Part shown: positions 1 through 27,300 of the stretch, one piece after another
Position numbering within the stretch: position 1 is the first letter of the stretch
Layout of the letters: the number at the start of each line of letters is the position of its first letter
NCBI RefSeq assembly: GCF_963576545.1
Contig: NC_083637.1
Span: 19,712,507-19,776,506 of the forward strand
Direction: 5' to 3'
DNA from: Limanda limanda
Taxonomy: Eukaryota; Chordata; Actinopteri; Pleuronectiformes; Pleuronectidae
DNA: 64,000 nt
Made by a program: the position numbers and the translations under genes
The notes under the pieces: generated by a model
The model's input: the letters and a program-made list of their open reading frames with translations, nothing else
What the model was told of the DNA's origin: nothing
Database searches by the model: none

Positions 1-678
1 GTGAAATAACCACAACCGTCTGAAACCTGTGGATGAACAGGACACCGAATTTATTTTACTTCTACTTGGAGAGTTGGTCATAAATGACTGTGCATCTGGG
101 AAAGTTATGCAATGCAATGGAGTCAACGTGCATCGCAGGTCATGAGATGTGTGTGTAAAGGTGAGGTAACACTCCTCTCACGTCGTTATGTCAAATATGA
201 TTATCACCAACAACTAGAGAAAAGGTCACAAACATTTGTGTTTATTGCTCTTTGTCAATTACATAACAGATGACAGGCGCCTGGTGTAAGAACTGTTTCA
301 CTTGCTAGTGGATACTTACTGTACCGGGATATTAGTGTAATTTGTTATAATAAATTCTCAATTTAATCAACACTAAGGCCGAATTTACCACTGGAGCATA
401 CCGAACCACCATAACGTCACCAGCTTTGGAAATACCATCCAAAACAGGAGCCTGGGCGAGATAGGTTTTCAAACCAGGTCAAAGTTGGGTGCACTTCAGC
501 ACAAGTAGAAAGCTGCGCAGAGGGGGTCAGCTGTTAGCATCTCTGTAGCTAGCAGCGCTGTCGTGTTAGCTAAGCTTTCTCCAACACAGGTCTTTCCTCG
601 GCAAATGACCAGTGCTGCGATCACGTTACATGTCGAGGGCAACAAGTGTTATCACCAGGGAAGACGTTTCAAACTCAC
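1..678 (-). other. acox1 intron 1 (partial), no exon seen
   Basis: This stretch lies downstream of the acox1 exon 1 donor on the minus strand. I looked for the exon 2 sequence that follows in ACOX1 (ENMILNDPDF-like) on the minus strand and found none, so exon 2 must lie to the left of the window. I see no other gene or clear repeat here. Confidence 0.6.
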
Positions 679-787
679 CGATCTCCCTTCTTCTTCTCGT
701 CTTCTCTGGGGTGCCGTCCACAATGTGGGTCAGTTTCTCCACGTCAAAGGTGGCGTTGCTCCGCTCTTTCGTGATATCGGGATTCAT
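679..787 (-). CDS. acox1: acox1, first coding exon (peroxisomal acyl-CoA oxidase 1, partial)
   Basis: The minus strand encodes 36 residues beginning [14 protein letters not shown] and ending TRRRREI, closely matching the conserved N-terminus of vertebrate acyl-CoA oxidase 1. The start codon is at 787-785. The exon stops after the first base of a codon at 679, followed by a consensus donor GTGAGT at 678-673. ACOX1 is the peroxisomal flavoenzyme that performs the first, H2O2-producing step of straight-chain acyl-CoA beta-oxidation. Only the start of the N-terminal alpha-helical domain is present. The flavin-binding and catalytic regions and the C-terminal peroxisomal signal lie beyond the left edge. 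It is divergently arranged with ten1, 248 bp apart start to start. Identity rests on the short exon plus the conserved neighbour ten1, and I am confident in it. Confidence 0.93.
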
Positions 788-1035
788 GGCTGTGCCTCAG
801 ACTGAGAACAGGTGTGTACGGTGAGTGTGTGTGTGTGCAGTGGAGATAATGGCGTGAGTCCTCCCTGTGCTGTTGTGTTGCTGTCTGAAGAAGTTGACCT
901 GCGACTTTCACACGCCTGCGCACACAACAGAGGGGGAGGCGGGGACTGGCGGAGCACGTGACCTGCATCCCGGAAGCAACACACTTTTGATTTCATGTCC
1001 AGCCTGCGTTTTGTTTGGTGTTTTGGATCAAGACG
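788..1035. promoter_or_regulatory. bidirectional promoter between acox1 and ten1
   Basis: The 248 bp between the two start codons is GC-rich compared with its flanks. It contains GC-box-like sequence (ggaggcgggg at about 935-944), an E-box CACGTG inside GCACGTGACC at 955-960, and an ETS-type CCGGAAG at 970-976. A short GT-rich tract lies near 823-838. No TATA box is evident. Head-to-head ACOX1 and TEN1 is also the arrangement in human, so a shared promoter is expected. The sites are read by eye and their use is inferred. Confidence 0.7.
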
Positions 1036-4000
1036 ATGCTTCCACCTGCTGCAGCTTTTCATTTCTCCTGGGAAATAAGCACCGGGTCGGTCCAGGAAGG
1101 AGAATCAGTGAGGACGTTCGGCAGGTGATTAAAAAAAAGAATTTTTTGTCTGTGACTGTAACAGATCATTTCAATTTTGAGTCAGATGAACTTGGTACAA
1201 GTGTAATGTCCCTGTGTGTCATTATTTGTAATTTAGTAAAGTTTAATGTTTTGCTTATCCCCCATTCCTGTCCCAGGGATACAGCAGGTGAATTAATAGA
1301 TCATGGCAATCCAAGTTTGACAGATCTGAGCCCAGTGGGTTTATTTAGGTTTGGTGTTTATAAAAAAACGTTGCAAATGATCTTCGTTTCAGTTTTCTCA
1401 AGTCAGAAACGGCCTCTTTTATATAGTCCATATTTGAAATTTCTAGGGTATATGTCTTTGATTTAGACCTGGTCTAGTGTAGTCTATTTAATAAAACAAG
1501 CAGTTAAATCATTCAGATCATTTGTAAATAGAATAAGATATTCACAGATCGGAGTGTTAATCATCTCAAGCATGTAAGAGTTAATCAGTTCTCCATGTTA
1601 ATCTGGTTCAGGCAGGATTGACAGTTGTTTTTGAGCGAGAACTGGTCCTTTGTGATCTGGATGGAGAAAAATATATAAGTTTGTTCTTTTTTTTCACAGA
1701 ATTAAGTTTTCACAAATCTGAAAATGTGTTTTTCTTGATCGCCTTTTCAGTTTCCCTTCCCAACCACTTTACGTTGACCTTGATGGAAAACATTATGAGG
1801 TCATGATGTAGAACTTGTCTGGGTAACATCGTCTCTGCCAGATTGATGTCTTTTGTAAAACTGCATGCAGGACACACAATTCTTGCATTTTTTCAAAGTA
1901 TAACCAGCTCTTGCTAGCTTTTTCAGGAATACCAACCCTAGCTTTAAACTATTCTAGTCTAATTGGCATTCTTTTTTTATAATCATGATTATTTTGCATT
2001 CAATATTAATTTATTTATGTGTACATTATTATTATTATTTCCTTTGCTTATAATCTTATAATAAAATATACATTTATCCAACTCCCCATTGTTTGGCCAT
2101 TCAATCTCTAACTTTAAAAAATATGTTAAATTTTCCAGACTTGTCTGCTATCAGCCTGAGGAGTCCAGAGCAACGCTGTCAGCTCAGCACGCTTCCAAAG
2201 AGCACCATGTGATCGTCCACACAATGTTTGTGGAGCCCTTTAACCCAATAATTGGAGCCCAGTACATAGTTCTGGGTGAAACTGAAAATTCTGAGGGTAA
2301 GAAAAAAGTTTTTGGAAACATTTATGAGGATTTGTAACTGTCTGTCTTGGGTCAACAAAAAATAATTATATTGAATTGTAAGACATTAACTGTTTATGGT
2401 GATTATCATCTTGGCCTTTGTGTGCGGAGTTTGCCTTTTCTCCACATGTCTGTGCCCCAGTTAACCGACATGCAGATTGGGATTAGGTTAATTGGGATTT
2501 TTAATTGACCGTAGGTGTGAAATGTGGGTATGAATGATTGTTGACTTTGTATTTTGACTTAGGTAGAATGTACACAGGCCTTGAGCCAAACCGCTTGACG
2601 TAGAACAATCCTTTGTTAAATTGACAGATGAAATGCAAATGTTTCTGTAGGCTAAAGGCGTGAAGCTACACAATGACTACTTTACTTCAGACGCCACCTT
2701 CCACAGGAAGTGCAGTGTTTCCCCTAGGTTTACAGCTTTGGGGGGGGGGGGGGGGGGGACAAACACGGACACAAAAACTTAAAGGAATCATGATGTTAAT
2801 GTGTTTCTTTAAATGATTTTGAACTGTACATTGGATTTCGGCGCTGACAGGCTATTCTGTGATGCTCAGACGTCATGTGTTTGTCCAGTTTGTCCCTTCT
2901 GTAGGACTGGCAGGGAGACTATAAATGGCCGGGTCTGGTTTCCTCTCACAACTGCCTGTTTATGCTGTCTACGTATGCGACATAACATTCTTAAAAACAG
3001 TGGTGTATAAAGTACTTGAAAGCCATACTTGAGTAAAAGTACAGATATCTTGAAAGTGACTCCGGTTAAAGTAAAAGTCACCCGTCAGAAAATGACTTGA
3101 GTTAAAGTCTTAGAGTTGCTCATATTAAATGTACTTAAGTATCAAAAGTATCTTGTGTTGAAATGTACTTAAGTATCAAAAGTAAAAGTACAAGTACCAA
3201 ATTTTATTTCAACTGACTAAAAAATTATAACACTATATATATAATGTATAATTTTACAAATTTTGAACCCGAGATGCTGAGGTTAAAATAGTATTGGACA
3301 AGTGGTATCTGAACTTCTAGAGACAACAAAGAATCAACACAACAGAATAAACAAGTTCCTCTTGATTCTACCTAAGAACACTAATAGACCAAATGAACCT
3401 TTTGTGTCTATTAGCTGTATTTTGTAACTGCCTGGATGTTTACCTGCCTGTATACCTGCCCGCCAGCTTGTCCACGCATCTACATGTAAGCCTGTTTATT
3501 TATCATTAGACTATCTTCACTGAATGGGCCTGCGGTTGTGTTTGCATTTGTTTCCAGCAGGGTGACAATACACCTGCAGGGTATCTTGCCTGTAGGGACG
3601 ACAAAGTGAAGACACAACCCTGCCTGAAGTTTTACTCATTAGCCAGTTTGTACAATACATATATAAGACTCAACAGCTTCTAAGTTGTGTTGAGTCAGCA
3701 CAAAGGGCGTCTAAGGATTGAAATTGGCAATATATAGATATATAATATCTTTGCAAAAATTATATTGGCATTATAGTGAGTGGAAAACTGGGCCTGATTA
3801 CCCAGGGTTCCATTTTGGAGGTCCATTAAAAAAATGTATTGTGTGCGTGAATATGCAGTAGTAGTAGTCCATGACACAGTGTTTGTTTTTGGTTGTGTTG
3901 GCTGAAAGTTGTTTTTGCGTTTGCTTATATAATTGGTTGTGTTGTTTGTTTTTCCATCTCGACTTGTTTTAAATCTGTTTGTTTTGTTTACGTGGACGTG

Positions 4001-6463
4001 TAAGACTAAGTAGACACGGCCAACCAATGATAGTCTATTTGCCAACAGTTTTTGTTTAAACCAACTACTTCCAATATTTTCTTTAAGAAAAGTTAACCAC
4101 TTGCTGCTTCGAGCTATGTATTTATGTGCAGATGTTGACACGAAGCAGGAAAGGGAAAACGAATGTGAATTGAAAAAGGAATACCTTCAAAAAATTATGT
4201 AAAGTCACCTAATAAAAGCCCTCATTCATTTGCCTGAATAATAATCCTTAAAATTTCAATAGGGCCACATGTCTGTCAGTGCCTGGGCCCTAATAATAAA
4301 GACTGAACCGAGCTCATGCAGGAGCGAGAGAGCGAGAGAGAGGTGCGCCGTGCGTAAAGATGCACGTTCCGCCAACCTCCGCTGCTCAAGTAACGAGCCA
4401 GTTTTGAGAATGTGAGAAGTAGAAAGTACAGCTATTTGTGCTCAAATGTAGCGAGTAAAAGTTAAAAGTCGTCAGGAAAATAAATACTCAAGTAAAGATC
4501 TACTTGAAAAATCTACTTAAGTACAGTAACAAAGTATTTCTACTTTGTTACTTCCCACCACTGCCTAAAACCAAAAAGAAAACTGAAATAATCCCCTATT
4601 CATTCTCTATGAACTGTAATTTATCTATCTATTTATTTATGCATGCATGTATATATGTATGTATGTAATGTATGTATTTACTGATTTCCATAAGTAACCT
4701 GGATTGCCGGAATCCGGAAACATTTTTGGATCCGGTACTTATGTTTATCTCGTCTACACGAAGCCCTTTCAGGAAAACACGGAAACGCTGGAGTGGAGTG
4801 GTTAAAGTCGCTGTAAAGACGTCATGGAGCATGCGCTTAAAGTGAAAGAAGACTAAAGTCAAGATCCTACTAGCAATCTCCTCATAACGACTTCTCTACC
4901 ACCTGAAATCACTGTTACCATGGCAATCAAAAAGGACTAGTTAGAATAGAGCACTTAGCCATAACCGTCGTTTGTGTTAAGTTACCGTTTTGAAACTTCC
5001 GTCTATAAATGAAATCTTTTCACGTCAGATTTGCCGGTTTTGAACAATGGTCCGATGAAAATAGATTAAACAGTGATAGAAGGAAGTGACGAAGCGGGGT
5101 TAATAATGGTTCAGACTGAGGTTGCGAGGCGAGGTGCATTCACGGTTAAATACAACAAGCGGAGAAAGCAGAATCGCGGGCTGACCGGCGCTGAGAAATG
5201 CGCGTCCCGTGAGAACAGCCAGGCGCCTGCGCGCTGGAGAACTGCGCGGCGCTTCGCCGTCCGGTGTAATACTTAAGTTATCAAGATCAGTCTTGTACAC
5301 CCAGGGGGAGTATTGCCCCTCTGACAGCCAAGCTGGGTCAGAACCTGTCATCCGGTGGTGACTGAGCAGATTCTTGTCTGGGGCAGGGCGTGCAGCACTC
5401 AGGCTCTTCTCTGAACTCGGACCCGGAGCAGGAGAGCTCCTCCGGCTGCTACTCGCAGGAGAGGGGTGTTACCATCATCCACCTGGGAGCGTTTAAAAAA
5501 CGCGGATATTTTGAACTGCTTCTCAGGTGGTTCATGCGACATGTTTTCAGGTGGATGCTCTCTGTCCGCTGGTGGGAGGTTGCTCACCTGTGTGTGCGCG
5601 CAGAGAGCAGAGGAGAACTCTAACCGCGCGACCATGTCGAGACAGAAATGCAAACTATAGACCTGTTTTATAGGTAATGTAACCTTAAAATGATTTATGT
5701 AGAAATCTGGCGCCATATTAAAAAATAAAAAATAAAATAAATAATTAACTTGACCTTCCAGGGGGGGCGGGAGGTGCCGTTGGGGGGGCGCAGCGCCCCC
5801 CTAATAGAATGGTAGGGGAAACACTGAAGTGACCGCTTAATTTTCCAGAGAGCCTGTGCGTGCGTGCGTGCGTGCGTTTAGTTTTGCTTTCAGGATAGAG
5901 GTTGTGTCCCTGCCGAGTAGAGAGTGGAGAGTCATCTTCTGTATTTAACAATTAACTTGCATGCACAGACAGGGACACATCCTTTTAGAGATCCCTGTAA
6001 CTGTAACCAGGACAAAAAACTGTAGCAACATTCTACCTTCTCCAAAGCAAAAAAAGAAAGAAAGCCATTGAGTGTGTATGCACATTGATGGGCTGTTTTC
6101 TACCGACCCTTTATCTGCTGCATATGTTGTGAATGAATGGGTGATTGTAACTCGTGCTGTAAAGTGCTTTGAGTGGTCGATAAGACTGGAAAAGCGTTGA
6201 TTAAATACTGTCCATTAGTATTTTACCATTTACCTTTCATTCACATCACTGGGCTTGTTTAAATACATTCTGGACTTTCTACCTCAAATGGCCTGCTGTC
6301 ATCAGTTTCTTCTCGGCCTACAGGGGTTGGCCACATGGTCCGTGCCCGTGTGCTGAACTGTGTGGATGGTGTCAACATAGCACTGCTGCAGAAAGCCATC
6401 AATGAGCAAAGAAGCTTCTTCAGGGAGAGGAAGTGTGAGCAGGGTGAAGGAGATGCAACCTGA
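1036..6463 (+). CDS. ten1: ten1, CST telomere-capping complex subunit, 3 exons, 128 aa
   Basis: Coding exons are 1036-1124, 2139-2296 and 6324-6463. They join in phase (89+158+140 nt) to give 128 residues ending at TGA 6461-6463. The protein begins MLPPAAAFHFSWEISTG, and the exon 1/2 join reads RTFGRLVCYQPEE. Exon 2 contains the OB-fold core (VHTMFVEPF, AQYIVLGE) and exon 3 reads VRARVLNCVDGVNIALL. This is collinear with human TEN1 (123 aa). TEN1 is a single OB-fold protein that binds STN1 and, with CTC1, forms the single-stranded-DNA-binding CST complex for telomere C-strand fill-in and replication restart. All junctions are GT-AG. Intron 2 is 4.0 kb and stuffed with transposons. A poly(A) signal lies at 6893-6898. 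Confidence 0.95.
2713..5826. mobile_element. hAT-like DNA transposon relic (outer element) in ten1 intron 2
   Basis: The ends are inverted repeats: cagtgtttcccctag at 2713 and its complement ending aggggaaacactg at 5826. G-runs lie just inside the left end (2742-2758) and gggg/cccc sequences inside the right end. A minus-strand open stretch near the right end contains KISAFFKR, like the N-terminal FFK segment of hAT-type transposases. A clean 8-bp target duplication is not visible; only aagtg is shared by the two flanks. A second hAT-like element sits inside it at 2998-4563. Confidence 0.65.
2998..4563. mobile_element. hAT-like element nested in the outer hAT
   Basis: Termini are cagtggtgtataaagtactt at 2998 and a right end whose complement starts cagtggtgggaagtaac at 4563. 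Both sides carry the AAGTA-rich subterminal repeats typical of a widespread teleost hAT family. The flanks cttaaaaa (2990-2997) and cctaaaac (4564-4571) agree at 6 of 8 positions and look like a decayed 8-bp target duplication. No transposase is preserved. At 4200-4310 it also carries a copy of the ATTTGCCTGAATAATAAT/GGGCCCTAATAA repeat found again at 37400-37510. Confidence 0.7.
6095..6240 (+). repeat. LINE 3'-tail-like repeat
   Basis: The sequence gtaaagtgctttgagtggtc followed by aagactggaaaagcg and a tccatt-type tail is the familiar 3' end of a teleost LINE/SINE family. It lies in ten1 intron 2, about 80 bp before exon 3. The family assignment is from memory and not certain. Confidence 0.5.
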
Positions 6464-6892
6464 TCCGGGTCTTCAGTCTGCAAGTTTCCCAGGGTGCTTG
6501 TTGATCGTCAGGCCCACGGCTGTCATAGAAGCTCCGGTGAAATTCAAGACTGATTGTTTATGTGTAAAAGACATAGGTTTACTTTTTGTCAGTTAATATG
6601 AAAACCTTGTTTATGTCGGACCATAACAGATGTCTGCTCTTTCTCAGGATGAAAACCGCAAATTAATGGTTTGATAAAAGGATTTACTGTTTGGTCAAAG
6701 AAGAACCAAACAGATATTTTGTATCTGTACTTTAAAAGTATTTTGCATTTTACTAATGTCTTTGTCTTTAGATTTAATTAGTAATATATTTTAATATAAT
6801 ACACATTTTTCAGTGCTTCTATTTTTTTATGGTGTATGGTACCAATCAAAATCATGGACTGTTAGATCTGTCATACTGTATGTGGATCATGT

Positions 6893-6898
6893 AATAAA
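6893..6898 (+). terminator. poly(A) signal of ten1
   Basis: AATAAA lies 430 bp after the ten1 stop codon. It is the first good hexamer on this strand after a T-rich 3' untranslated region. Confidence 0.6.
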
Positions 6899-7724
6899 GA
6901 TCAAATCAAAACTTTGTAGATAATTCCAATTAATTTATAAATAGCTTAACATATAAAATATTAAAAACATCAATACCACACTTGGCACTGATCAGAGGGT
7001 TTCAAAGGTGTCTGTCAAGGTGAAATATCAGATACATTTATGCAGCTTGGTGTAGTCTTGCTTGTAATATAAAATTCTAAATTCTAAGAATTTTTTGTTT
7101 CTCCCTTATCGGATTTGTTCTTTTCTTTTTACAAGTCTGAAGACATGCAACTAATAAATCGAGAAGTTACTTGTATGTCTATCTTTCTGTCAGTGTGTAT
7201 GTGTTTGATCCAATAATCGAAGCTAAATTCCAGCACAAACAGCATGATTCTGATGGTATTTTAAATGTCTTGTTTATTAATTGAGAAGAATGTTGGCCGT
7301 AGGTCCGACCAAAGGAACAATGTGACATTTTTAGAAATGATGGCAAATTCTTTTGAAGAAATGTGTGAAGTCTCATGAAGGAGTGAGAGAAAAAAGGTAA
7401 ATAATATGCACCTAGTTTAGAATGATCTTTTTACTTTTACTTTTCTATCTGCATTGTAATTATCTGGGGAAGATGTTACCCAGATTTTTGAAAACAGAAT
7501 GTTCATGTTAACTAATCTGTTTATTTGATATCAATGGAGGAACCCACCCTCTTCTCCCTTATTTGGTCCTGAAAGGTGCATGAGTGTGGGAAGTTGTGGT
7601 TTAAGTCAGTCAGAGTTTGTTGTGAAATTTGTAAAACAGTTGTCTACCGACCTGCTTCTGTGTTTTTCTCAAAAGACTACACAGCATCAAAAAAGAGGGA
7701 GTCAATGGACCATTATAATTTAAA
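6899..7724. other. ten1-evpl convergent intergenic gap
   Basis: About 0.8 kb of AT-rich DNA separates the two convergent 3' ends. I see no coding exon in either strand. In particular there is no CDK3, the gene that lies between TEN1 and EVPL in human. Confidence 0.6.
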
Positions 7725-7730
7725 TTTATT
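7725..7730 (-). terminator. candidate poly(A) signal of evpl
   Basis: TTTATT on the plus strand is AATAAA on the minus strand, about 415 bp past the evpl stop. The interval 7731-8142 would then be evpl 3' untranslated region. Confidence 0.45.
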
Positions 7731-8142
7731 GGTAATTGTTTCAAAATTAAGTATCAAACAAGATTGAGCTTTAAAGTGAACAAAGTCAAGGATAGCCCAT
7801 GTACAATACAGGATCAATCATCAACAATCTTGGTAAATAGGATTGCACCATGTCCCAGTATCCCTATTACAATAATATCAAAGATAAACTGCAAATATAT
7901 TCTCTGTTGTTAAATTAAATCAAAAAACATCTGCCAAAGTCAGATATGTTTGGTAAACAAAGGCAACTCCACAGCAAACATTTAGGCTAGATGGAAAGCT
8001 TTGCAGTAGAAGACTTTTCCTGAGTCAAAATGTACATTGTAATTAATGTATTGATTTCATATGGAGTCCCCATATATAATAGTACATTTTTATCACATCA
8101 AAGACACATCAGATAAGTACTCCAAGTATGCTGTAAACATAT

Positions 8143-23444
<15,302 letters not shown>

Positions 23445-24019
23445 CCTGGAGGTCGTGGGGGGTCAAGCCGAGATCCCACTGAAATCTTTCTATCTCTTAC
23501 TCCTTCTGTGTCTTCCTCACTCTGCGGCTGCCACTCTGTCTCTCCTCTCCCTCTGGTTCCTTTCAAACACACTCAGCTGACACACAGTCACGTCACAGTC
23601 AGTGTTAAGCGCTGGCTGCTCCTCCCAGACAGGTGAGCAGGTGTGTCACCGCCCAGACATCCACCTTGCAAGGGGGGGAAGACCGGACCGACTTGTTTGT
23701 CGCACTCTTCCTTTCCTCCACCTTTTGCCCTGCCCTTCCTTTTCATCGGGGCCCTGACACACTATCAAATCTCAGCGCAGCAGAGGCCCGTCCACAGATG
23801 CATTCTTCATGGGGTTGGAAGAACACAAAATTCCTACAGAGTGAAACAAGGAGTGACTGTGTAGCGGAATTTTGTTTCCTGCAGCAGTACAAGGATGAAG
23901 TAGTAGTAATAACACACACACATTAACACACACAAACACATTCTTGCCTTCATTACTTCAGAGAACTTTACATGGAATTACTTTGATTTCCTGGAGACTA
24001 ACTCTAAACTTAACCATGG

Positions 24020-24135
24020 TTACCGATTGCCTAACCCTAACATAGCATTAACCTACACCTAGACCTGAACCTAACCTAACCCTATCCTAAACCTAAATCT
24101 GACCCTACAACTAACCTTAACCAAACCTAACCTAG
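24020..24135. repeat. degenerate CCTAAC-type (telomere-like) repeat
   Basis: About 115 bp consist largely of ctaaccctaa, cctaacctaa and related units with many substitutions, resembling a decayed interstitial telomeric or satellite repeat. Confidence 0.6.
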
Positions 24136-24169
24136 AGTTTTACCAATCGTGACTTAACATTTGTGAGAT

Positions 24170-24380
24170 CACAGGGACATTGACCTTTGACTACAGAGTT
24201 ACAACTGGTTCATCTCTGAGTCCAACTGAACGTCGCCACCAAATTTCCACCTGGCGCTCCTAAGATGTTAAATTCATGAGGCCATATTGACCTTAGCCTA
24301 TGACCTCTAAAATGTAATGAGTTCACCCTGAACGAGTGGGGTAAATTGGAAGAGATTCCCTCCAATCGCATTGTAAAAAA
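24170..24380. repeat. dispersed teleost repeat (TTGACCTTTGAC type)
   Basis: The stretch around gacattgacctttgactaca, ctgagtccaactgaacgt and gccaaatttc-like sequence corresponds to a dispersed repeat that I recall as common in fish genomes. Boundaries are approximate. Confidence 0.45.
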
Positions 24381-27300
24381 GGGAGACAAACTGAAAATGT
24401 GAAGCCTCCGGCCACAGCTGGCAGAGGCAAAACTCCTTGCAAAATATACCATTATAATTATTTTCCAAAATGACTTAATTCTTGTCAAGTTTCCCAACAT
24501 CTTGTTGTCTCATTTAGTTCTCATTTTAAAATGTGCCGTATTTGACGAAATATTAAACAGTGACTGGATTCAAAACCATCCTCTTCCCTTCTTCTCTTTA
24601 TTTTTCATGACTCTAAAATCTAAGGCTGATTGTATGAATATTGAGCTTTTCACCTGCTCTGTTACCTGTGATAACCCTCAGCCAGGGCTCAGTTAGACTT
24701 GATGCTACAAACACACACACAGTGTATACGGTCAACAATGGAGAGAAGACTGTTACATAACGCTGCCATATAGAGGCACATGTCATAGTATTCACTATGC
24801 AGATGAAGAGACGGGAGATAGAAACAAAGAATAGCTTAAAGTTGCGAAGTCCGGTGAGTACCTTCTTCCGACATGCCAGTCATTCAGGATCAGGGCGTCA
24901 ATCTGCAGCGTGTCAACAAAAGGAAAACATGGTGAGGAATGCAGTTGGGCAGCTTTCTTTGCAGCGGAGTGGGGGACATACATTTCTGAAGTGTCCAGTC
25001 ACACAGTCTCTCGCTCTGGGTGCGTCCACCTGTCTGGAAAAACAGATACTCTTTATTTTTGGTGACTTCAAATTTCACCCTCGATTAAACTCAACACGTC
25101 ATTGTGGTCAAGTAGAGGGTGTAATGGTTAAATGGTAAAACCAGTTTTAATTGTTAGAAATAAAACCAAGATTTAGTGCTGCGTTGGTCTAAACACGAAT
25201 GTTGTACACAAAGACATTGCTAATGTTTACCATAGCTATGTTTACTACGTGTTTATCATAGCTATGTTAACCAGAACTGCGTCCTTCAAAAGATGCAACA
25301 GTCTACCTGCCTCACAAAGATGGCCTCCTTCGTGGGCCGAGTAAACTGCGAAGGATTAGCCGAAATAAGACAGACTGGACTCCGAGGCTTTGGGCTATCG
25401 CCGTCACCAGATCGTATCAACCCTTAGTTGTTCGGTTGACTTGAAGCCTGATACCGAAGCATTGGACGTCTCGTTACATGTCTGTGCTGTTACCTACTGG
25501 GATAGTTTGGGTTGAGAAGGATGCACCTGTTGCTGCCTTTGTTCCTCTGTGATGGAAAGAAGCATTTATCGGACGTATTTGAATGAGCATTTCAAATATG
25601 ACAGCCCAGTATTTTGCGGTAACGCACCTTGACGTTAGTTGTCACCCGCCAATAACCAGAACACTGCTGTGACGGATTCGTACTTCAAATGAAGCCTTCA
25701 AAGGATGCAGCCCCTGAATGGAGACACAGCTCATCAACTATCTTAGTTTAGTGTGTTAACACTTACTACTCAGATGTAAACACGAGTCACAATTGAAATT
25801 GATGAGCATCATTGGTAGGTGACAAACATTTTGACCCAATTATAATGATAAACGAACAGAGAATCACCAAAGCTATGACCATTTATCCTCAGGGGACCTG
25901 GATTGTGGACTCAGAATGTTATGACCATGCCTCCAATAATTGCTGTTTCAGATTGGATCATAATGGTGAAACAACTATCATTGCTATACCCAAAGAAAGT
26001 TCTTTAACACTGAAGAACTTTAAAAGTGATAAACACTACTACAAAGAAAGTGGTAACTGCAGATGTCAGAGTTGCTTTAAGGTGTCAGGTCAGAGGTATC
26101 CTTGGACGTCAGAAGTAAATTAATTAAATGGATCAGACACATCCTTCAGTTGCTAGTAGGTCGCAGGGCAACATAAACATGGCAAGAATTTATTTGTGTG
26201 GCAAAAAGAAAACACAGTGAGGGTGTGTCAGTCTTTTTACTTAACTACACACAGCAGACAAACACAACATGGTTGTCTGGTTTACAAAGTAAATCTGACA
26301 AAGCTGTTACCTGTTTTGCACCTTGGACCTTTTCATGTCTCCCTTGCACCTAACAGGGGAAATCTGAGTTGTCATGTCAGATGTCAACAATGAAATATAT
26401 ATTTTTTTCCTATCAGTGAAATGAACCAGCAACATTAATGGGACATTGTGACAATAGAAATATTAAAATATGCATTAAACCAGAAGCACTGTTGTATGGC
26501 ATATCGAGTTTCACCCTGCAGATAAGCATTTAAATCCACTTCATCACGTCACAAATATCTTCAGTTCATCCAGGCAGAGAACATTTTGGTTTCTGGATTT
26601 ACAACGATGTCTCTATGTGTGTGTGTGTGGATAGTGGTAACATGAGGTAAATGATAAGGTAGATGCAAAGTCCTTATAGAGTGCTTGGTGTGTGTGTGTT
26701 GAGTGCGGCTTAATTAAATGCTTTCGTAAATTTAAACATTTTGTGTCGAAAAAAATATATTTTCATGTTTGGTTGTGTTTCAGTGACAAACACACCTATG
26801 TAATTATTCATTCTTACATGAAAATTAATATACGTCAATTGAACTTCTCACATTCACACCCTGCGCTGGCATCCTACGCACTCCTGGTGACAACCACACC
26901 CAAAACAAGTCACACACAATCACACCTTTACACTTTTCCTTCCTTCAGACATTCCCCTTTTTATTATAAAACTATTTGAGGTTTTGATTTTACATTTCAA
27001 CAAAATCAAAGATTGTTGTAAATCTTCATTTTCTTCTGAATCACAAGGAGCCCAGTTGTGTTTGGTGCAAATATATTTATTGATAGAACTGGAGATTCAG
27101 ATCATACATTCTCATTATTTTAATTATTGATCACCTAATATTTTTCCAGGCTGTTCAAGGTCTAAATTCATTAACAAAAAACACAGAGGGGGAGGAGAGA
27201 AAAAGAAACAACACATTGATAAAAATTTGAAAGCAAATCAATTACCATATGAGTGAGTGAAACGATCCTCTAGCTACAGAAAAGCAGGTCCCCTAAGGAT

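Noticed and set aside
867..1466. Plus-strand open frame of 199 codons
   Set aside because: It overlaps ten1 exon 1 in a different frame and runs through its intron; no domain or splice support.
25812..26123. Isolated 103-codon plus-strand frame
   Set aside because: No recognised family, no splice context, and chance frames of this size are expected in AT-rich DNA; kept only as a remark in the gap entry.
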